A stretch of DNA of 64,000 nt from Gammaproteobacteria bacterium (GCA_024742415.1 JANSYN010000001.1:186001-250000), one strand, 5' to 3'; positions 7,530 to 19,149 are shown, counted from the stretch's first letter. Program-made: numbers and translations. Notes: generated by a model not told the origin, from the letters alone.

Positions 7530-9461
7530 ATGCCCGTTATCACTCTGCCCGATGGCAGCCAGCGCTCGTTTGAAAATCCTGTTTCCGTTCACGCGGTAGC
7601 CGCCGACATAGGCCCAGGCCTTGCCAAGGCAGCATTGGCCGGTGTGGTCGATGGTCGTGAGGTGGACACCTCCCACGTCATAGAAACCGATGCCCAACTT
7701 GCCATTATCACCGACAAGGATGAAGCCGGCCTGGAGGTTTTGCGCCACTCAACCGCGCATCTTCTGGCGCAGGCAACCCAGCAGTTGTTTCCCGGTGTAC
7801 AGGTCACGATTGGCCCGGTAATCGAAGACGGCTTTTACTACGACTTTGCCACTGGCAATAACTTCACGCCGGAAGACCTGGAGAAGATCGAAAAGCGCAT
7901 GGAAGAGATCGCGCAGGATGACCTGCCGATCGAGCGCATCGTCATGAGCCGCGACAAGGCCATAGAGATATTCCGCAACATGGGCGAGCGCTACAAGGTG
8001 CAGATAATCGAGGAGCTGCCAGAAGACGAGGAAATATCCCTCTATCGTCAAGGCGCCTGGATGGACCTGTGCCGTGGCCCGCATGCCCCCAGCACCGGCA
8101 AGTTAAAGGCCTTCAAGTTAACCAAGGTGGCAGGTGCCTACTGGCGCGGTGATTCCAGCAACAAGATGTTGCAACGGATATACGGTACCGCCTGGGCCAA
8201 TAAGAAGCAGCTCAAGCAGTACCTTACCCGTATAGAAGAAGCTGAAAAACGCGACCATCGCAAGATTGCCAAGAAACTCGACCTCTTCCACACGCAGGAG
8301 GAGGCCCCGGGTATGGTCTTTTGGCATCCGGCCGGCTGGAGTATCTACCAGACGATCGAGCAATACATGCGCGCGCAGCAGGTCAGGCACGGTTACCAGG
8401 AAATCAAAACCCCACAGCTGGTGGATATGTCGCTGTGGGAGCGCTCCGGCCATGCCGATAAGTTTTCTGACGATATGTTCATGCTGCGGTCTGAAGACCG
8501 TGAGTTTGCAGTAAAACCGATGAACTGTCCCTGCCATGTGCAGGTGTTTAACCAGGGGCTGAAGTCTTATCGCGATCTGCCCCTGCGGCTGGCGGAGTTC
8601 GGCTCCTGCCATCGCAACGAGCCGTCTGGCTCCCTGCACGGGATCATGCGTGTACGGGGGTTTGTGCAGGACGACGCACATATTTTCTGTACGGAAGAGC
8701 AGATCCAGCCCGAGGTGTCCGCGTTTATCGACTTTCTGCATGCGGTGTACGCGGATTTCGGCTTTAGCGAAGTGATCTATCGCCTGTCGACTCGCCCCGA
8801 GCAGCGGGTTGGGACTGACAGCGATTGGGACAGGGCAGAAAAGGCCCTGGCCGACGCTCTGGATGCGCAAAACCTGCCCTGGGAGGAACTGCCAGGTGAG
8901 GGCGCGTTCTATGGCCCCAAAATAGAGTTTTCCCTGAAGGACTGTATTGGTCGAATCTGGCAGTTAGGTACCATCCAGGTGGACTTTTCGACGCCCGGCC
9001 GTCTCGATGCGCAGTACGTGGCTGAAGACGGCAGTCGCCAGGTGCCGGTGATGTTACACCGCGCTATCCTGGGGTCGTTTGAGCGTTTTATCGGGATTTT
9101 GATCGAACATTACGAAGGCGTGTTTCCCTCCTGGCTGGCCCCAACGCAGGCGGTTGTCCTCAATATCACAGATAAGCAGTCCGATTATGCCCGACATGTG
9201 GAAGAATCCTTGAAAAACAAGGGCTTTCGGGTCGTTTCGGACTTGAGAAATGAAAAAATCGGCTTTAAAATCCGCGAGCACACGATTCTGAAGGTTCCCT
9301 ACCTGCTCGTGGTCGGGGACAAAGAAGTAGAATCACACTCTGTGGCCGTGCGTGCCCGTCATGGTGAGGACCTCGGATCGATGGATCTGGAGGCGTTTGT
9401 TAACCACCTCACCGACGACGTAGCATGTCGCGGCCGTATTGCATTGGAGAATCAGCATTAA
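7530..9461 (+). CDS. thrS: Threonine--tRNA ligase
   Basis: A 643-residue class II synthetase, the same size as the E. coli enzyme. It has an N-terminal TGS domain (1-62, '[20 protein letters not shown]'), the editing domain beginning '[20 protein letters not shown]', and a catalytic core with '[10 protein letters not shown]' (zinc-binding Cys) and '[18 protein letters not shown]' (motif 3). An anticodon-binding domain closes the protein. The start has a good AAGGAAGG site. It heads the conserved translation block, and its stop overlaps the AUU start of infC. Confidence 0.98.
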   Translation: MPVITLPDGSQRSFENPVSVHAVAADIGPGLAKAALAGVVDGREVDTSHVIETDAQLAIITDKDEAGLEVLRHSTAHLLAQATQQLFPGVQVTIGPVIEDGFYYDFATGNNFTPEDLEKIEKRMEEIAQDDLPIERIVMSRDKAIEIFRNMGERYKVQIIEELPEDEEISLYRQGAWMDLCRGPHAPSTGKLKAFKLTKVAGAYWRGDSSNKMLQRIYGTAWANKKQLKQYLTRIEEAEKRDHRKIAKKLDLFHTQEEAPGMVFWHPAGWSIYQTIEQYMRAQQVRHGYQEIKTPQLVDMSLWERSGHADKFSDDMFMLRSEDREFAVKPMNCPCHVQVFNQGLKSYRDLPLRLAEFGSCHRNEPSGSLHGIMRVRGFVQDDAHIFCTEEQIQPEVSAFIDFLHAVYADFGFSEVIYRLSTRPEQRVGTDSDWDRAEKALADALDAQNLPWEELPGEGAFYGPKIEFSLKDCIGRIWQLGTIQVDFSTPGRLDAQYVAEDGSRQVPVMLHRAILGSFERFIGILIEHYEGVFPSWLAPTQAVVLNITDKQSDYARHVEESLKNKGFRVVSDLRNEKIGFKIREHTILKVPYLLVVGDKEVESHSVAVRARHGEDLGSMDLEAFVNHLTDDVACRGRIALENQH

Positions 9462-9981
9462 GAAGGACAGTAGTAAGAAAGCGCTCATCAATGAGCAAAT
9501 TACGTTCGATCCTGTACGCCTCGTCGGGGCAGAAGGAGAACAGGTTGGCATCGTCCCGCTCAGCGAGGCGCTGGCCGCTGCTGAGGCGGCAAGCATGGAC
9601 CTGGTGCTGATAGCGGATTCTGACCCCGCAGTCTGTAAGGTGATGGACTACGGCAAGCATGTGTTTGAAGCCAAGAAACAAAAGTCTGCGCAGAAGAAGA
9701 AGCAGAAGCGAACACAAGTCAAAGAAATGAAGTTTCGTCCAGGGACGGAGGAAGGAGACTATCAGGTAAAACTACGCAACCTGACGCGTTTCCTTGAAAG
9801 CGGCGATAAAGCCAAAGTAACGCTGCGCTATCGCGGGCGAGAAATGGCTCACCAGGAAATCGGCATGGAGCTACTCAAGCGGGTAGAAGCTGATCTGGCG
9901 GAATTGGGCAGTGTCGAGCAGTTCCCGAAAATGGAAGGCCGACAGTTGACCATGGTAATCGCACCCAAGAAGAAGGGTTGA
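9457..9981 (+). CDS. infC: Translation initiation factor IF-3 (AUU start)
   Basis: A 174-residue IF-3 with N-domain '[20 protein letters not shown]', a Lys-rich linker and the C-domain ending 'MVIAPKKKG'. The start is placed at ATT 9457, with GGAGA 6-7 bases upstream. The only alternative in frame is a TTG at 9439 with no ribosome site. The ATT overlaps the thrS stop (ATTAA). An AUU start is the known basis of IF-3 autoregulation in enterobacteria, because IF-3 itself rejects non-canonical starts, so the same feedback is expected here. Confidence 0.96.
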   Translation: MKKDSSKKALINEQITFDPVRLVGAEGEQVGIVPLSEALAAAEAASMDLVLIADSDPAVCKVMDYGKHVFEAKKQKSAQKKKQKRTQVKEMKFRPGTEEGDYQVKLRNLTRFLESGDKAKVTLRYRGREMAHQEIGMELLKRVEADLAELGSVEQFPKMEGRQLTMVIAPKKKG

Positions 9982-10041
9982 CGGCCTGTGAATGCCTCAA
10001 CACCTTTCATTTAATGATCGTCAAATGCGGAGTATTTGATT

Positions 10042-10236
10042 ATGCCTAAAGCAAAAATTCACAGTGGTGCCTCCAAGCGGTTCAAAAAGACCGCCGGCGG
10101 CTACAAGCGTAAGAGCGCGAACAAAAGTCACATCCTGACTAAAATGACCACCAAGCGGAAACGCCAGCTGCGTGGAACTTCACTCGTTGATAAACGCGAT
10201 GAAGTTCTGGTTGATCGCCTGCTGCGCGCCAAGTAA
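10042..10236 (+). CDS. rpmI: 50S ribosomal protein L35
   Basis: A 64-residue basic protein starting '[20 protein letters not shown]', canonical for bL35. An in-frame TTG two codons upstream is ignored because the family starts at MPK and GGAG lies 9 bases before ATG 10042. It sits between infC and rplT as in nearly all gammaproteobacteria. Translation may be coupled to L20 repression as in E. coli (known for the family, not tested here). Confidence 0.98.
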   Translation: MPKAKIHSGASKRFKKTAGGYKRKSANKSHILTKMTTKRKRQLRGTSLVDKRDEVLVDRLLRAK

Positions 10237-10264
10237 CCCGGTCACTTAATAAAGGAGAAGACTT

Positions 10265-10624
10265 ATGCCTCGCGTAAAACGTGGTGTGGTGGCGCATCGT
10301 CGTCACAAGAAGATATTAAAGCAGGCCAAGGGTTACTACGGTGCTCGAAGCCGCGTATTCAGAGTGGCCAAGCAGGCCGTTACCAAAGCAGGGCAATATG
10401 CCTACCGTGATCGACGCCAGCGCAAGCGCCAGTTTCGCTCGCTGTGGATTACGCGCATAAATGCCCAGGCACGTGCGAACGGTCTGAGCTACAGCCGCCT
10501 GATCAATGGTTTGAAGAAGGCCGAAGTTGGCCTTGATCGTCGCGTACTGGCAGATCTTGCCGTACACGACAAACCGGCTTTTGCCGCGATTGTGGAGCAA
10601 GCGAAAGCAGCGCTTGCTGCTTAA
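10265..10624 (+). CDS. rplT: 50S ribosomal protein L20
   Basis: A 119-residue protein beginning '[20 protein letters not shown]', with the long basic N-terminal helix and a C-terminal globular part containing '[12 protein letters not shown]', all typical of bL20. An AAAGGAG site precedes the ATG. A strong intrinsic terminator follows 55 bp after the stop, closing the thrS-infC-rpmI-rplT unit. Confidence 0.98.
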   Translation: MPRVKRGVVAHRRHKKILKQAKGYYGARSRVFRVAKQAVTKAGQYAYRDRRQRKRQFRSLWITRINAQARANGLSYSRLINGLKKAEVGLDRRVLADLAVHDKPAFAAIVEQAKAALAA

Positions 10625-10679
10625 GCCCACCCCCTGCCGCCTGCGTAATGCGGCATCGCTGGCTACACGGTAAACTCAT

Positions 10680-10714
10680 GAAGGGAAAGGGCGTTGCTCT
10701 TTCCCTTCTTTTTT
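10680..10714 (+). terminator. Rho-independent terminator after rplT
   Basis: A perfect 10-bp stem (GAAGGGAAAG with CTTTCCCTTC) around a 9-nt loop, followed immediately by TTTTTT. It separates the L20 transcript from pheST. Confidence 0.95.
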
Positions 10715-10857
10715 GTGGATTCAGGGTGTGGTGTGAGCCTTATCGGGCCGCAATCCGTTGACGCCCCGTTCAAGTAACTACAGCCAGGTGGTTACCCTGC
10801 GGATGACGTGGCAGGAAGACGAGGGCCGGGCAGGCCCAACCACTAAAGCAACATTGA

Positions 10858-11880
<1,023 letters not shown>

Positions 11881-11917
11881 GCCAACCACTCCCTTACCGG
11901 CACGGAGAAGAGCAACA

Positions 11918-14293
11918 GTGAAAATCAGTGAGCAATGGCTACGAGAGTGGGTCAACCCCGCAATTGATACGCAAACCCTGGCAGACCAGCTGACCATGGC
12001 CGGGCTTGAGATCGATGCCATAGAGCCAGTGGCGGGCCGCTTTAGTGGCGTGATCGTTGCTGAAATACTCAGCGCCGAGCCGCATCCGGATGCCGACAAA
12101 CTGCGTGTATGCCAGGTCAATACCGGTACGGCGACGCTGCAGATCGTTTGCGGTGCACCCAACGCCCGCGCCGGTCTGAAGGCGCCCCTGGCGGTGGTCG
12201 GTGGGGAGCTTCCCGGAGATTTCAAAATCAAGGCCGCGAAACTGCGCGGGGTAGAGTCCTGTGGCATGTTGTGCGCAGAGCAGGAGCTGGGCTTGTCAGA
12301 GGCAGCCGACGGCTTGATGGAATTGTCGCCGGACGCCCCTGTGGGAACAGACCTGCGTGACTACCTGCAACTGGATGACCAGCTACTGGAGATCGGGCTC
12401 ACTCCGAACCGGGCCGACTGCTTGAGCATTCGTGGAATAGCCAGGGAAGTGGCGCTGCTCAACGACGCGGCCCTCACCGCAGTGGCGTGCGAGCCGGTAG
12501 CCGCATCGATCGATGATGCGCTGGCCATTACTTTGCAGGCGGCGGAGCGCTGTCCGCATTTTACCGGCCGCGTATTGCGCAATGTGGATGTGTCTCGCCC
12601 CAGTCCCTTGTGGCTGCGCGAGAAACTGCGCCGCTGCGGCCTGCGTTCTATCGATGCCGTGGTGGATGTCACCAACTATGTGATGCTTGAGCTGGGCCAG
12701 CCTATGCACGCGTTTGACCTTGATCGATTGCAAGGCGGTATCTCGGTGCGCACCGCGCTGCCTGGTGAATCACTGGCCTTGCTGGACGGCAGCGAAGTCG
12801 AGCTCTCTGACGACATTCTGGTAATTGCCGATGACGCCCAGGCGCTGGCCATGGCCGGTATTATGGGTGGCGCGCACAGCGCGGTCAGCGAGACCACCCA
12901 AAACCTGTTCCTGGAGGTGGCCTTCTTTACGCCACACCTGCTGGCCGGTAAGGCACGTGGCTTCGGCATGCACACCGACGCGTCCCACCGCTTTGAGCGC
13001 GGCGTGGATTTCAAGCTGCAAGTACAGGCCATGGAGCGGGCAACCGCGCTGCTGCTGGATATTGTTGGCGGTGAGGCGGGCCCCATCATCGAACAGACCG
13101 CTGCGCAGCACATGCCACAGCGCACCGATGTGCGGTTGCGCGCCAGCCGAATCCGCAAGCTGCTGGGTTTTGAGCTGGCCGCTGCGGATGTCGAGCGCAT
13201 TCTTACCGGGCTGGGTCTTGGCGTAACGGCTAGTGACGCCGGCTGGAACTGCAGTGTGCCGAGCTGGCGTTTCGATATCAGTATCGAGGAGGACCTGCTG
13301 GAAGAACTGGCGCGTATCTACGGCTATAACAACCTGCCCGCATCACACGTGCACGCGGAGTTGCAGATTGCCGCGCGGGTGGAATCGCAGCTGCCATTGC
13401 GCCATTTGCGCAGGCACCTGGCAGCGCGCGGCTATCGCGAGGCCATCACCTACAGCTTTGTCGATCCGCGATTGCAGGCTTTGTTCGATCCCGGTGTGGC
13501 GCCTGTGCCCCTGACCAACCCGATATCGGCCGACATGTCGGTGATGCGTACGAGCCTGATACCGGGGCTGGTGGATGCGGCCCTGCGCAATGCCAAGCGC
13601 CAGCAGCCGCGTGCCAGTCTTTTTGAAACGGGCTCGCGCTTCATCAAGACTGGCGATCAGCTCGACCAGGTGCCGACATTGGCGATGGTCGTTATGGGCG
13701 CGCGCGGGGATGAGTCCTGGACTGGTAAATCCGCGTCAGCGGATTTTTTCGACCTCAAGGGCGACGTACAGAGCCTGCTGGCGCTGGGCCGGCAGGGCAG
13801 GGCATTTGACTTTGTGGCCGCCGAGCGCGATGGGCTGCATCCGGGCCAAACGGCGATGATTACCCACAATGGCCAGAGTGTCGGCTACCTCGGTGCCCTG
13901 CACCCGGGTGTAGCGCGCGAGCTGGGCCTGGATTTGCCGCTGTTTGCCTGTGAAGTGGCGCTGGCGTCCGTGCTGGATGGGGTGTTGCCCACGCTTACCG
14001 AGCTTTCCAGGTTCCCTGAGATCCGCCGCGACGTGGCCGTTGTTGTAGACCGGGACCTGCCCGTAGCAGACCTGATGAAAGCGGTTGAGTCAGCGGCAGG
14101 CGATTATCTGACCGACTTAACCCTGTTTGATGTCTATACCGGCGAAGGCATTGATCCTAAACGGAAAAGTCTTGCCCTGGGTTTGACTTTCCGTGATCAA
14201 TCGCGCACTCTTGGGGATGAGGATGTTAATCCTGCGGTCGGTCAAGTCATTGATCTACTGGAAAAAAATTATAACGCCGAGCTCAGGAACTAG
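11918..14293 (+). CDS. pheT: Phenylalanine--tRNA ligase beta subunit
   Basis: A 791-residue subunit (E. coli about 795). GTG 11918 is chosen because it gives the family start '(M)[13 protein letters not shown]' and has GGAGA upstream; the frame is open further upstream inside pheS. Domains in order: tRNA-binding EMAP-like fold (about 40-150), B3/B4 editing region, B5 domain, catalytic-like core and C-terminal anticodon-binding (FDX-ACB) domain. It is co-transcribed with pheS and ihfA. Confidence 0.97.
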   Translation: MKISEQWLREWVNPAIDTQTLADQLTMAGLEIDAIEPVAGRFSGVIVAEILSAEPHPDADKLRVCQVNTGTATLQIVCGAPNARAGLKAPLAVVGGELPGDFKIKAAKLRGVESCGMLCAEQELGLSEAADGLMELSPDAPVGTDLRDYLQLDDQLLEIGLTPNRADCLSIRGIAREVALLNDAALTAVACEPVAASIDDALAITLQAAERCPHFTGRVLRNVDVSRPSPLWLREKLRRCGLRSIDAVVDVTNYVMLELGQPMHAFDLDRLQGGISVRTALPGESLALLDGSEVELSDDILVIADDAQALAMAGIMGGAHSAVSETTQNLFLEVAFFTPHLLAGKARGFGMHTDASHRFERGVDFKLQVQAMERATALLLDIVGGEAGPIIEQTAAQHMPQRTDVRLRASRIRKLLGFELAAADVERILTGLGLGVTASDAGWNCSVPSWRFDISIEEDLLEELARIYGYNNLPASHVHAELQIAARVESQLPLRHLRRHLAARGYREAITYSFVDPRLQALFDPGVAPVPLTNPISADMSVMRTSLIPGLVDAALRNAKRQQPRASLFETGSRFIKTGDQLDQVPTLAMVVMGARGDESWTGKSASADFFDLKGDVQSLLALGRQGRAFDFVAAERDGLHPGQTAMITHNGQSVGYLGALHPGVARELGLDLPLFACEVALASVLDGVLPTLTELSRFPEIRRDVAVVVDRDLPVADLMKAVESAAGDYLTDLTLFDVYTGEGIDPKRKSLALGLTFRDQSRTLGDEDVNPAVGQVIDLLEKNYNAELRN

Positions 14294-14303
14294 GTACGGG
14301 AAC

Positions 14304-14612
14304 ATGACCGCTCTGACAAAATCCGAAATGGCTGAACGCCTCTTCGAGGAGCTGGGTCTTAACAAACGCGAAGCGAAAGAAATCGTCGAATTGTTTTTCG
14401 AAGAGATTCGTAGTTGCCTTGAGAGCAATGAACAGGTGAAGCTCTCCGGGTTCGGCAATTTCGATTTGCGTGACAAGAGCCAGCGACCGGGCCGCAACCC
14501 GAAAACGGGCGAAGAGATTCCAATCTCAGCACGCCGCGTGGTGACGTTCCGTCCCGGCCAAAAGCTCAAAGCCCGAGTAGAAGAATATGCTGGAACCGAC
14601 CCACAACAATGA
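14304..14612 (+). CDS. ihfA: Integration host factor subunit alpha
   Basis: A 102-residue HU/IHF-fold protein beginning '[20 protein letters not shown]' with the beta-arm '[20 protein letters not shown]'. ATG 14304 gives the canonical length; an upstream in-frame ATG would add a spurious 37 residues from the pheT 3' end. It pairs with IHF-beta (elsewhere) to bend DNA, which is relevant to the sigma-54 promoter seen at 52341-52358. The gene lies 10 bp after pheT and overlaps the merR-like gene. Confidence 0.97.
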   Translation: MTALTKSEMAERLFEELGLNKREAKEIVELFFEEIRSCLESNEQVKLSGFGNFDLRDKSQRPGRNPKTGEEIPISARRVVTFRPGQKLKARVEEYAGTDPQQ

Positions 14613-14949
14613 ACTCCCCGCAATACCGGGTAAGCGTTATTTCACCATTGGTGAAGTGAGCGAGCTGTGCGCCGTCAAGCCGCACGTTCTGCGCTACTGG
14701 GAGCAGGAGTTTCCGCAGTTGAAACCCGTCAAGCGCCGTGGCAACCGCCGCTACTACCAGCGCGAAGACGTGTTAACCATCCGCCAGATTCGAGCACTGT
14801 TGTACGAGCAGGGCTATACGATCGGTGGTGCACGACAGCGCATGACAGACGACGATGAAGGCGCCGTGTCAGTGCACGTGCAGGCGGTGATCAAGGAAAC
14901 GATAGAGGAACTGGAAGACGTACTGAAGGTCCTGGCACCGGGTAAATAG
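14587..14949 (+). CDS. MerR-family transcriptional regulator
   Basis: A 120-residue regulator with the MerR winged helix-turn-helix from residue 18 ('[20 protein letters not shown]') followed by '[20 protein letters not shown]' and a short coiled coil ending near residue 115. No metal-binding cysteines are evident, so it belongs to the effector-unknown class regularly found behind ihfA in gammaproteobacteria. It overlaps ihfA by 26 bp. Confidence 0.93.
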   Translation: MLEPTHNNELPAIPGKRYFTIGEVSELCAVKPHVLRYWEQEFPQLKPVKRRGNRRYYQREDVLTIRQIRALLYEQGYTIGGARQRMTDDDEGAVSVHVQAVIKETIEELEDVLKVLAPGK

Positions 14950-14952
14950 CCT

Positions 14953-14980
14953 TTGTTAAAGAGCGTGGTTTGCGTATAAT
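14953..14980 (+). promoter_or_regulatory. Sigma-70 promoter of the tRNA-Pro gene
   Basis: TTGTTA (14953-14958) and a perfect TATAAT (14975-14980) with 16-bp spacing, 25 bp upstream of the tRNA. A GC-rich stretch follows the -10, as in stable-RNA promoters. Confidence 0.75.
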
Positions 14981-15005
14981 CCTGCGCTCGCCAACACGGC
15001 AATTT

Positions 15006-15082
15006 CGGGGCGTAGCGCAGTCTGGTAGCGCACCACACTGGGGGTGTGGTGGTCGTAGGTTCAAATCCTGCCGTCCCGACCA
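15006..15082 (+). tRNA. tRNA-Pro (GGG)
   Basis: A 77-nt cloverleaf with encoded CCA. Acceptor CGGGGCG pairs with CGTCCCG (one G-U). The D arm is GCGC...GCGC, and the anticodon stem CCACA/TGTGG encloses a loop with anticodon GGG. The T arm contains GTTCAAATC. The gene has its own promoter and terminator. Confidence 0.97.
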
Positions 15083-15110
15083 AAATGAGTAACCTATGTA
15101 TCGGGTTGCT

Positions 15111-15146
15111 AAAAAAGGGGCCATCTTCACGGGTGGCCTTTTTTTT
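15111..15146 (+). terminator. Rho-independent terminator after tRNA-Pro
   Basis: GGCCA (15119-15123) pairs with TGGCC (15134-15138), extended by A-T and G-U pairs between the upstream A-run and the downstream T-run, with a 10-nt loop and at least eight T residues. Confidence 0.88.
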
Positions 15147-15542
15147 GCCTTGATTATTTGCAGGCAGTCGACACAGCCGGGTAGCACTCCATTTGGCTCT
15201 AAGGCTCTGCCCATTCAAGGGGACTGGCATCCTTTCTGTAGCGATAGCCAGTGCAGTCCCACCCGCAGTGGGTCAACACTTGCAACCGATACTTCTCATA
15301 GCTGTCAGAACCTTAGCTACTGCGCTGGATTATTTCAATTTCAGTGTGCGAGCGCTCGGCACCCCGCCGGTGGAGGAGCAATAAGTACCGATTCCATAAA
15401 TACGCTTTGCATCATCTTCCTTGCGCGTCACTCGCCGTGATCGCAGCGCAATATCGTTGGCGGCTATTTCTGCCAGGACTTCACAGCCGCAAGCCGCAAC
15501 ATCCTCGCGTGTACTTTCCCTCGCCAGCGTATCGTAAAAAAG
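15147..15542. other. Gene-poor stretch, possible decayed or tiny minus-strand gene
   Basis: No family could be recognised. A minus-strand open frame at 15330-15557 (75 codons) would give a small protein with two Cys and a Ser/Gly-rich C-terminus, but there is no clear ribosome site and no resemblance that I can name. The rest shows no repeat, RNA gene or strong promoter. Confidence 0.3.
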
Positions 15543-15558
15543 TGTGACGAAGATCACA
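15543..15558 (+). promoter_or_regulatory. CRP-type binding site
   Basis: TGTGA-CGAAGA-TCACA has both half-sites of the CRP consensus with the correct 6-bp spacer. It lies about 200 bp upstream of the haem lipoprotein gene and 10 bp upstream of a TTGATA element. Control by a CRP/Vfr homologue is inferred. Confidence 0.6.
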
Positions 15559-15751
15559 GTGCAGGTCTTGATATAGCCTTTGGTTGTGTCGCGATATAAC
15601 TATAAAAATAGGTATTTCTCCAGTTTTTGCTATCTGCAGCTTTGCTTCTTCCCTACGATGCTCCTCGTCCGCTGACAAAAACAAACCGCAACGGACAGCC
15701 CTCAAAAAGTGTGTCTCATTCATCTTCCTGTGTTGGGGGCTTCAACGCTGT

Positions 15752-18655
15752 ATGTGTGTTTTTCGTAAGATGTTGTCTGTATGGGTCTTTGCCGTTTCCC
15801 TGGTTGCCTGTGGTGGTGGCGGTGGAGGAGGGGGCTCCGAGGCCTTGTCTATTCCTGCCAATGAGTCGGCTGCGGATGAGCCGATTATTGTCGGCCCGTT
15901 TGTACCGCGCGTTCCCCTTGAGACACCGCCAGAGGATCCAGTAGCGCCAGGGCCCGTTGCGCCGCCGGTTTCTCCGCAGTTTCCGTCGACGCCAGTGCAA
16001 CCGCCGCAGCAGGACGATATACCTGATCCGGCACCGCCTGGACCCACGCCAGATCCGGCACCAGCGCCTGCGCCCGAGCCCGAGCCAGAGCCAGAGCCCG
16101 AGCCGGATTTGCCTCCCACGGACTTCGAAGATGACACCCAGAATGAGCCCAGCCAGGACCTGCCCCCTGAACCGACGCCACCTGTAGAGCAGCCTGCGCC
16201 CGCGCCACCTTCAGATGACGGTGGCCCCGTAGGGCAAAGTGATATTCGGGGTATCGTCTATACGCGGCAACCGCGAGCTCGAGTGCCCGTGCCGGGTACT
16301 CCGCTGGAAGACGCTTCCAATTGGCAGCACGTGTCGGATGTGGCCCGCATCAATAAGTACATCGGTGAAGCCGACGTGGTACTGGACGATCTCAAGGGTA
16401 ATCAACAGGTCATTCATAACTGCACCGAATCGGCTGAAATCTGCGTAGCACAGGAAGCTCGGGTTAGCCCTGACGGCAGTAAGATTGCCTATTCAGTAGG
16501 CTATGGTAATCGCCTGGGTGAAGTAATCATCAACCGCGTCGCTATGGGCGTGTTCGATATTCCCGAACTCACCCATGCACGCATCTTTATCTACGATCTC
16601 ACCACAGGGCAGAGCACGCCTGTGCCGAATCATCAGCCCGGCTTCATCGACCGTCAACCGGAATGGCTGGACAACGACACGTTGGTCTTTGCCAGCAACC
16701 GGGAAGGCGTTTATCCGCACAAGAGCCAGTTTAGCCAGCATCGCGGTACGTATCCGGATGGACGACGACGTTGGGCGGGTGCGGAGTATGGCGTATCGCA
16801 GTTCTATGGTTATCGGAATGAAAGCAAATCGATGCAGATCTGGACGATGGATATCGATGGGACGAACGCGCGTAACATCAGTCCACATGAAACCATGGCG
16901 CTGGCGCCAATGGTTATGAGCAATGGCGATATTCTGTATTCCTGCTGGAACGGTCATGGCAACGAAGCCTTTGATGGCAGGTTCCGCAATACCAATAACC
17001 CCGGCACCGAGGTGAATAAATGGTGGCTGTGCCAGGTGGATGGCAACGGGGCAGGGGGGCACGTTGTGCTCAATGGCCACACTTCGCCATTGTTGAAAAC
17101 GCGCGAGTGGCTGGATCCGGGTGTTACCGGCGGTGAAGGCGCGTCCAAACTACGTGCAATTCGCTCGGTGGCAGAGATTCGCAAGGATTACCTTGCCGTT
17201 ACCAATTATTATCGCGGCAATCACACCGGCAGTATGGGTATTGTGTATGGCATGAAGTATCAAACGCCTGGCATTGAGGGTGTTTCGCGCTTGAACAACT
17301 TTGAGCACCACGTATTCAACAGTGACCGCGAGGGCTCAGGGCGCTACATCCCCAGCGATTTTATTGCGCTAACGCCTTACGGAAACGACCAGGACATCGC
17401 CCCGCGCAGGGACGCCAGTGGCCGCGTGCTGGGTAAGGCCGGCTACGCCAGTGCGCTGCCTGAGACAGATGACTACATGATTACCCATGCGCGGGGTCTG
17501 TGTTATGAAGCAACGCGCTTTGAGTGGGGCAATCGTGACTGGACCGGCGGCGAGCCACTATGCCAGAAGGGAATCTACCGGGTGAAAGTCAATCAGGTGA
17601 CCGACCCTTTTGATACCACGCAGATGGAGTTGATCGCCGGTGGTGATGAATGGCAGATCTTTGACGCGGATGCGGTGGCGACCTATCAGGAACTGTGGGG
17701 GCAAGCCCGACCCGACAGGCCGCAGCCCCTGCGTGGTGACCGCTGTTTCCTGCAGGTCGTGGATGCTCGAGCGGCCGAGTTGCAGCCGCCCAATCCATAT
17801 AACTGGTCTGAAAACCTCTATGAGCAGTGCTCCAGCCAGGGTTGTGCCGTGAATACAGAGGACCCACAGTTCCATGCCGACCAGATGCATTACCTGACTG
17901 TCTATGAAGTTGACATGTGGGATGTGAGTTACTCCGACGGCAACCAGACGGTATTCGGCCAAACGACTAACAATCATGGCTTCAAGAAGGTCGGTGTGTG
18001 GGGTTTTCAGGCGCTAGAGGATGACGGCTCCATTCGCATGGAAGTGCCCTGCGAAACCCCGCTGCAAATCGTCGGCCAGGATGAATCCACCATGACCATT
18101 GCCCACGATGACAAGGTGCACTCACTGCGCCGCGGCGAAACCCGCACCTGCCACGGTTGTCATGACGGACATTCAGAGGAGCGGGCCGCGCAGCTGGGCG
18201 AGCCAGCGATAGAGCGCTTTGCGCGCACCATTGCGGCTGCAACCCAGCGCCCGACACCGAACAACGCTTACCGCACTACCTGGAAAGATGTAGAGCCCAT
18301 ACTGGTCAATCGTTGCAGTAGTTGTCACCAGGACATGACCAACGATGACGGACTGCTGGATTCGCGCATCGCCTGGGATTATGAGCAGATCGACTGGCCC
18401 TGGATGACGCCGCAACCGGTGGCGAACGATACTTTCCGCCTGCCGCGTCCCTACACCAGTAAATGGGTAGGCAAGCTGGCGCGTAATTCCCTATTATACT
18501 GGAAGTGTATGGGAGAGCGTCTGGACGGGCGCACAGACCGACAGTATCCGGATGACATCGACTTTGGTGCGGCACACCCTCGAGTTGCAGATGTTGCCGA
18601 ATGCCAGACTATCGGTCGCTGGATCGACCAGGGAATACAGCGCGATCCGGATTGA
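15752..18655 (+). CDS. Lipoprotein with beta-propeller-like region and two c-type haem motifs (hydrazine synthase alpha-like)
   Basis: A 967-residue exported lipoprotein. ATG 15752 gives a short signal peptide ending in lipobox 'LVAC' followed by a poly-Gly run; the frame is open for 56 more codons upstream, but these would spoil the signal. A Pro/Glu-rich linker (about 50-150) leads to a TolB/PD40-like repeat region ('IWTMDIDGTNARNISPHETM', 'VSPDGSKIAYSVGYGN'). The C-terminal part has two haem-attachment motifs: C800-H-G-C-H and C855-S-S-C-H. This arrangement is like proteins annotated for the middle domain of the hydrazine synthase alpha subunit, which are common outside anammox bacteria and of unknown function. 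It probably acts in electron transfer or oxidation at the outer membrane or periplasm. Hydrazine synthesis itself is not implied. Confidence 0.72.
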   Translation: MCVFRKMLSVWVFAVSLVACGGGGGGGGSEALSIPANESAADEPIIVGPFVPRVPLETPPEDPVAPGPVAPPVSPQFPSTPVQPPQQDDIPDPAPPGPTPDPAPAPAPEPEPEPEPEPDLPPTDFEDDTQNEPSQDLPPEPTPPVEQPAPAPPSDDGGPVGQSDIRGIVYTRQPRARVPVPGTPLEDASNWQHVSDVARINKYIGEADVVLDDLKGNQQVIHNCTESAEICVAQEARVSPDGSKIAYSVGYGNRLGEVIINRVAMGVFDIPELTHARIFIYDLTTGQSTPVPNHQPGFIDRQPEWLDNDTLVFASNREGVYPHKSQFSQHRGTYPDGRRRWAGAEYGVSQFYGYRNESKSMQIWTMDIDGTNARNISPHETMALAPMVMSNGDILYSCWNGHGNEAFDGRFRNTNNPGTEVNKWWLCQVDGNGAGGHVVLNGHTSPLLKTREWLDPGVTGGEGASKLRAIRSVAEIRKDYLAVTNYYRGNHTGSMGIVYGMKYQTPGIEGVSRLNNFEHHVFNSDREGSGRYIPSDFIALTPYGNDQDIAPRRDASGRVLGKAGYASALPETDDYMITHARGLCYEATRFEWGNRDWTGGEPLCQKGIYRVKVNQVTDPFDTTQMELIAGGDEWQIFDADAVATYQELWGQARPDRPQPLRGDRCFLQVVDARAAELQPPNPYNWSENLYEQCSSQGCAVNTEDPQFHADQMHYLTVYEVDMWDVSYSDGNQTVFGQTTNNHGFKKVGVWGFQALEDDGSIRMEVPCETPLQIVGQDESTMTIAHDDKVHSLRRGETRTCHGCHDGHSEERAAQLGEPAIERFARTIAAATQRPTPNNAYRTTWKDVEPILVNRCSSCHQDMTNDDGLLDSRIAWDYEQIDWPWMTPQPVANDTFRLPRPYTSKWVGKLARNSLLYWKCMGERLDGRTDRQYPDDIDFGAAHPRVADVAECQTIGRWIDQGIQRDPD

Positions 18656-18708
18656 ACTCCGCTCCCTGGGCTTGCCAATGAGGGCTGGTGTGCAAAGGGA
18701 GAGAGTTA

Positions 18709-19149
18709 ATGAGAAACAAAAAGCGCGTTGGTGTGATCACGTTGTTGCTTGCTGCGGGGCTGTCTCAGCTTGCGTGCGCCGCAACCGTGGAGAAAACCGT
18801 GCAGCCTGAGGAACTACTGGGCAATTGGCAGGTTGAGACCGTACAGGACCGCCCAGTGGTCGACAGAAGTCCGGCCTCTATCGCATTTGCTAAAGACGGG
18901 AGTTTCAGCGGCAATGCATCGTGCAATCGAATGGCCGGTGAGTACGTGTGGAAAGAGGGCAAGCTGGAGCTGGGGCAGGCAGCGGTGACGCGAATGGCCT
19001 GTCCGCCCGCACTGATGGAGCAGGAACAAAGGCTACTGGCGGCACTGGCCCTGGTAGCGCAGGCGCGCCTGGAAAACGGCCTGCTGCTGTTGGAAGACAT
19101 CGCGGGCAACTTGATGATCAGGGCGGCACCACACAACTTGCAGGAGTAG
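18709..19149 (+). CDS. META-domain exported protein
   Basis: A 146-residue protein with a signal peptide (residues 1-26, ending 'LACAA') and a META domain: 'LLGNWQVETV', 'GSFSGNASCNRMAGEYVW' and 'TRMACPPALMEQEQRLLAAL', including the paired cysteines typical of HslJ-like proteins. ATG 18709 follows an AAGGGAGAG site. META proteins are periplasmic or outer-membrane stress-related proteins without a defined reaction. It follows the haem lipoprotein by 53 bp and may be co-transcribed. Confidence 0.82.
   Translation: MRNKKRVGVITLLLAAGLSQLACAATVEKTVQPEELLGNWQVETVQDRPVVDRSPASIAFAKDGSFSGNASCNRMAGEYVWKEGKLELGQAAVTRMACPPALMEQEQRLLAALALVAQARLENGLLLLEDIAGNLMIRAAPHNLQE

Noticed and set aside
14304-14612. 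Longer ihfA start at 14193.
   Set aside because: It would begin inside pheT and add residues unlike any IHF subunit.
15006-15082. Integration site with adjacent island at the tRNA-Pro 3' end.
   Set aside because: No integrase and no repeat of the tRNA 3' end was seen downstream.
15330-15557. Small minus-strand protein in the gap after tRNA-Pro.
   Set aside because: No ribosome site or family likeness; kept only as a remark, not called as a gene.
15752-18655. True hydrazine synthase and anammox metabolism.
   Set aside because: The other subunits and anammox cytochromes are absent; only the domain layout is shared.
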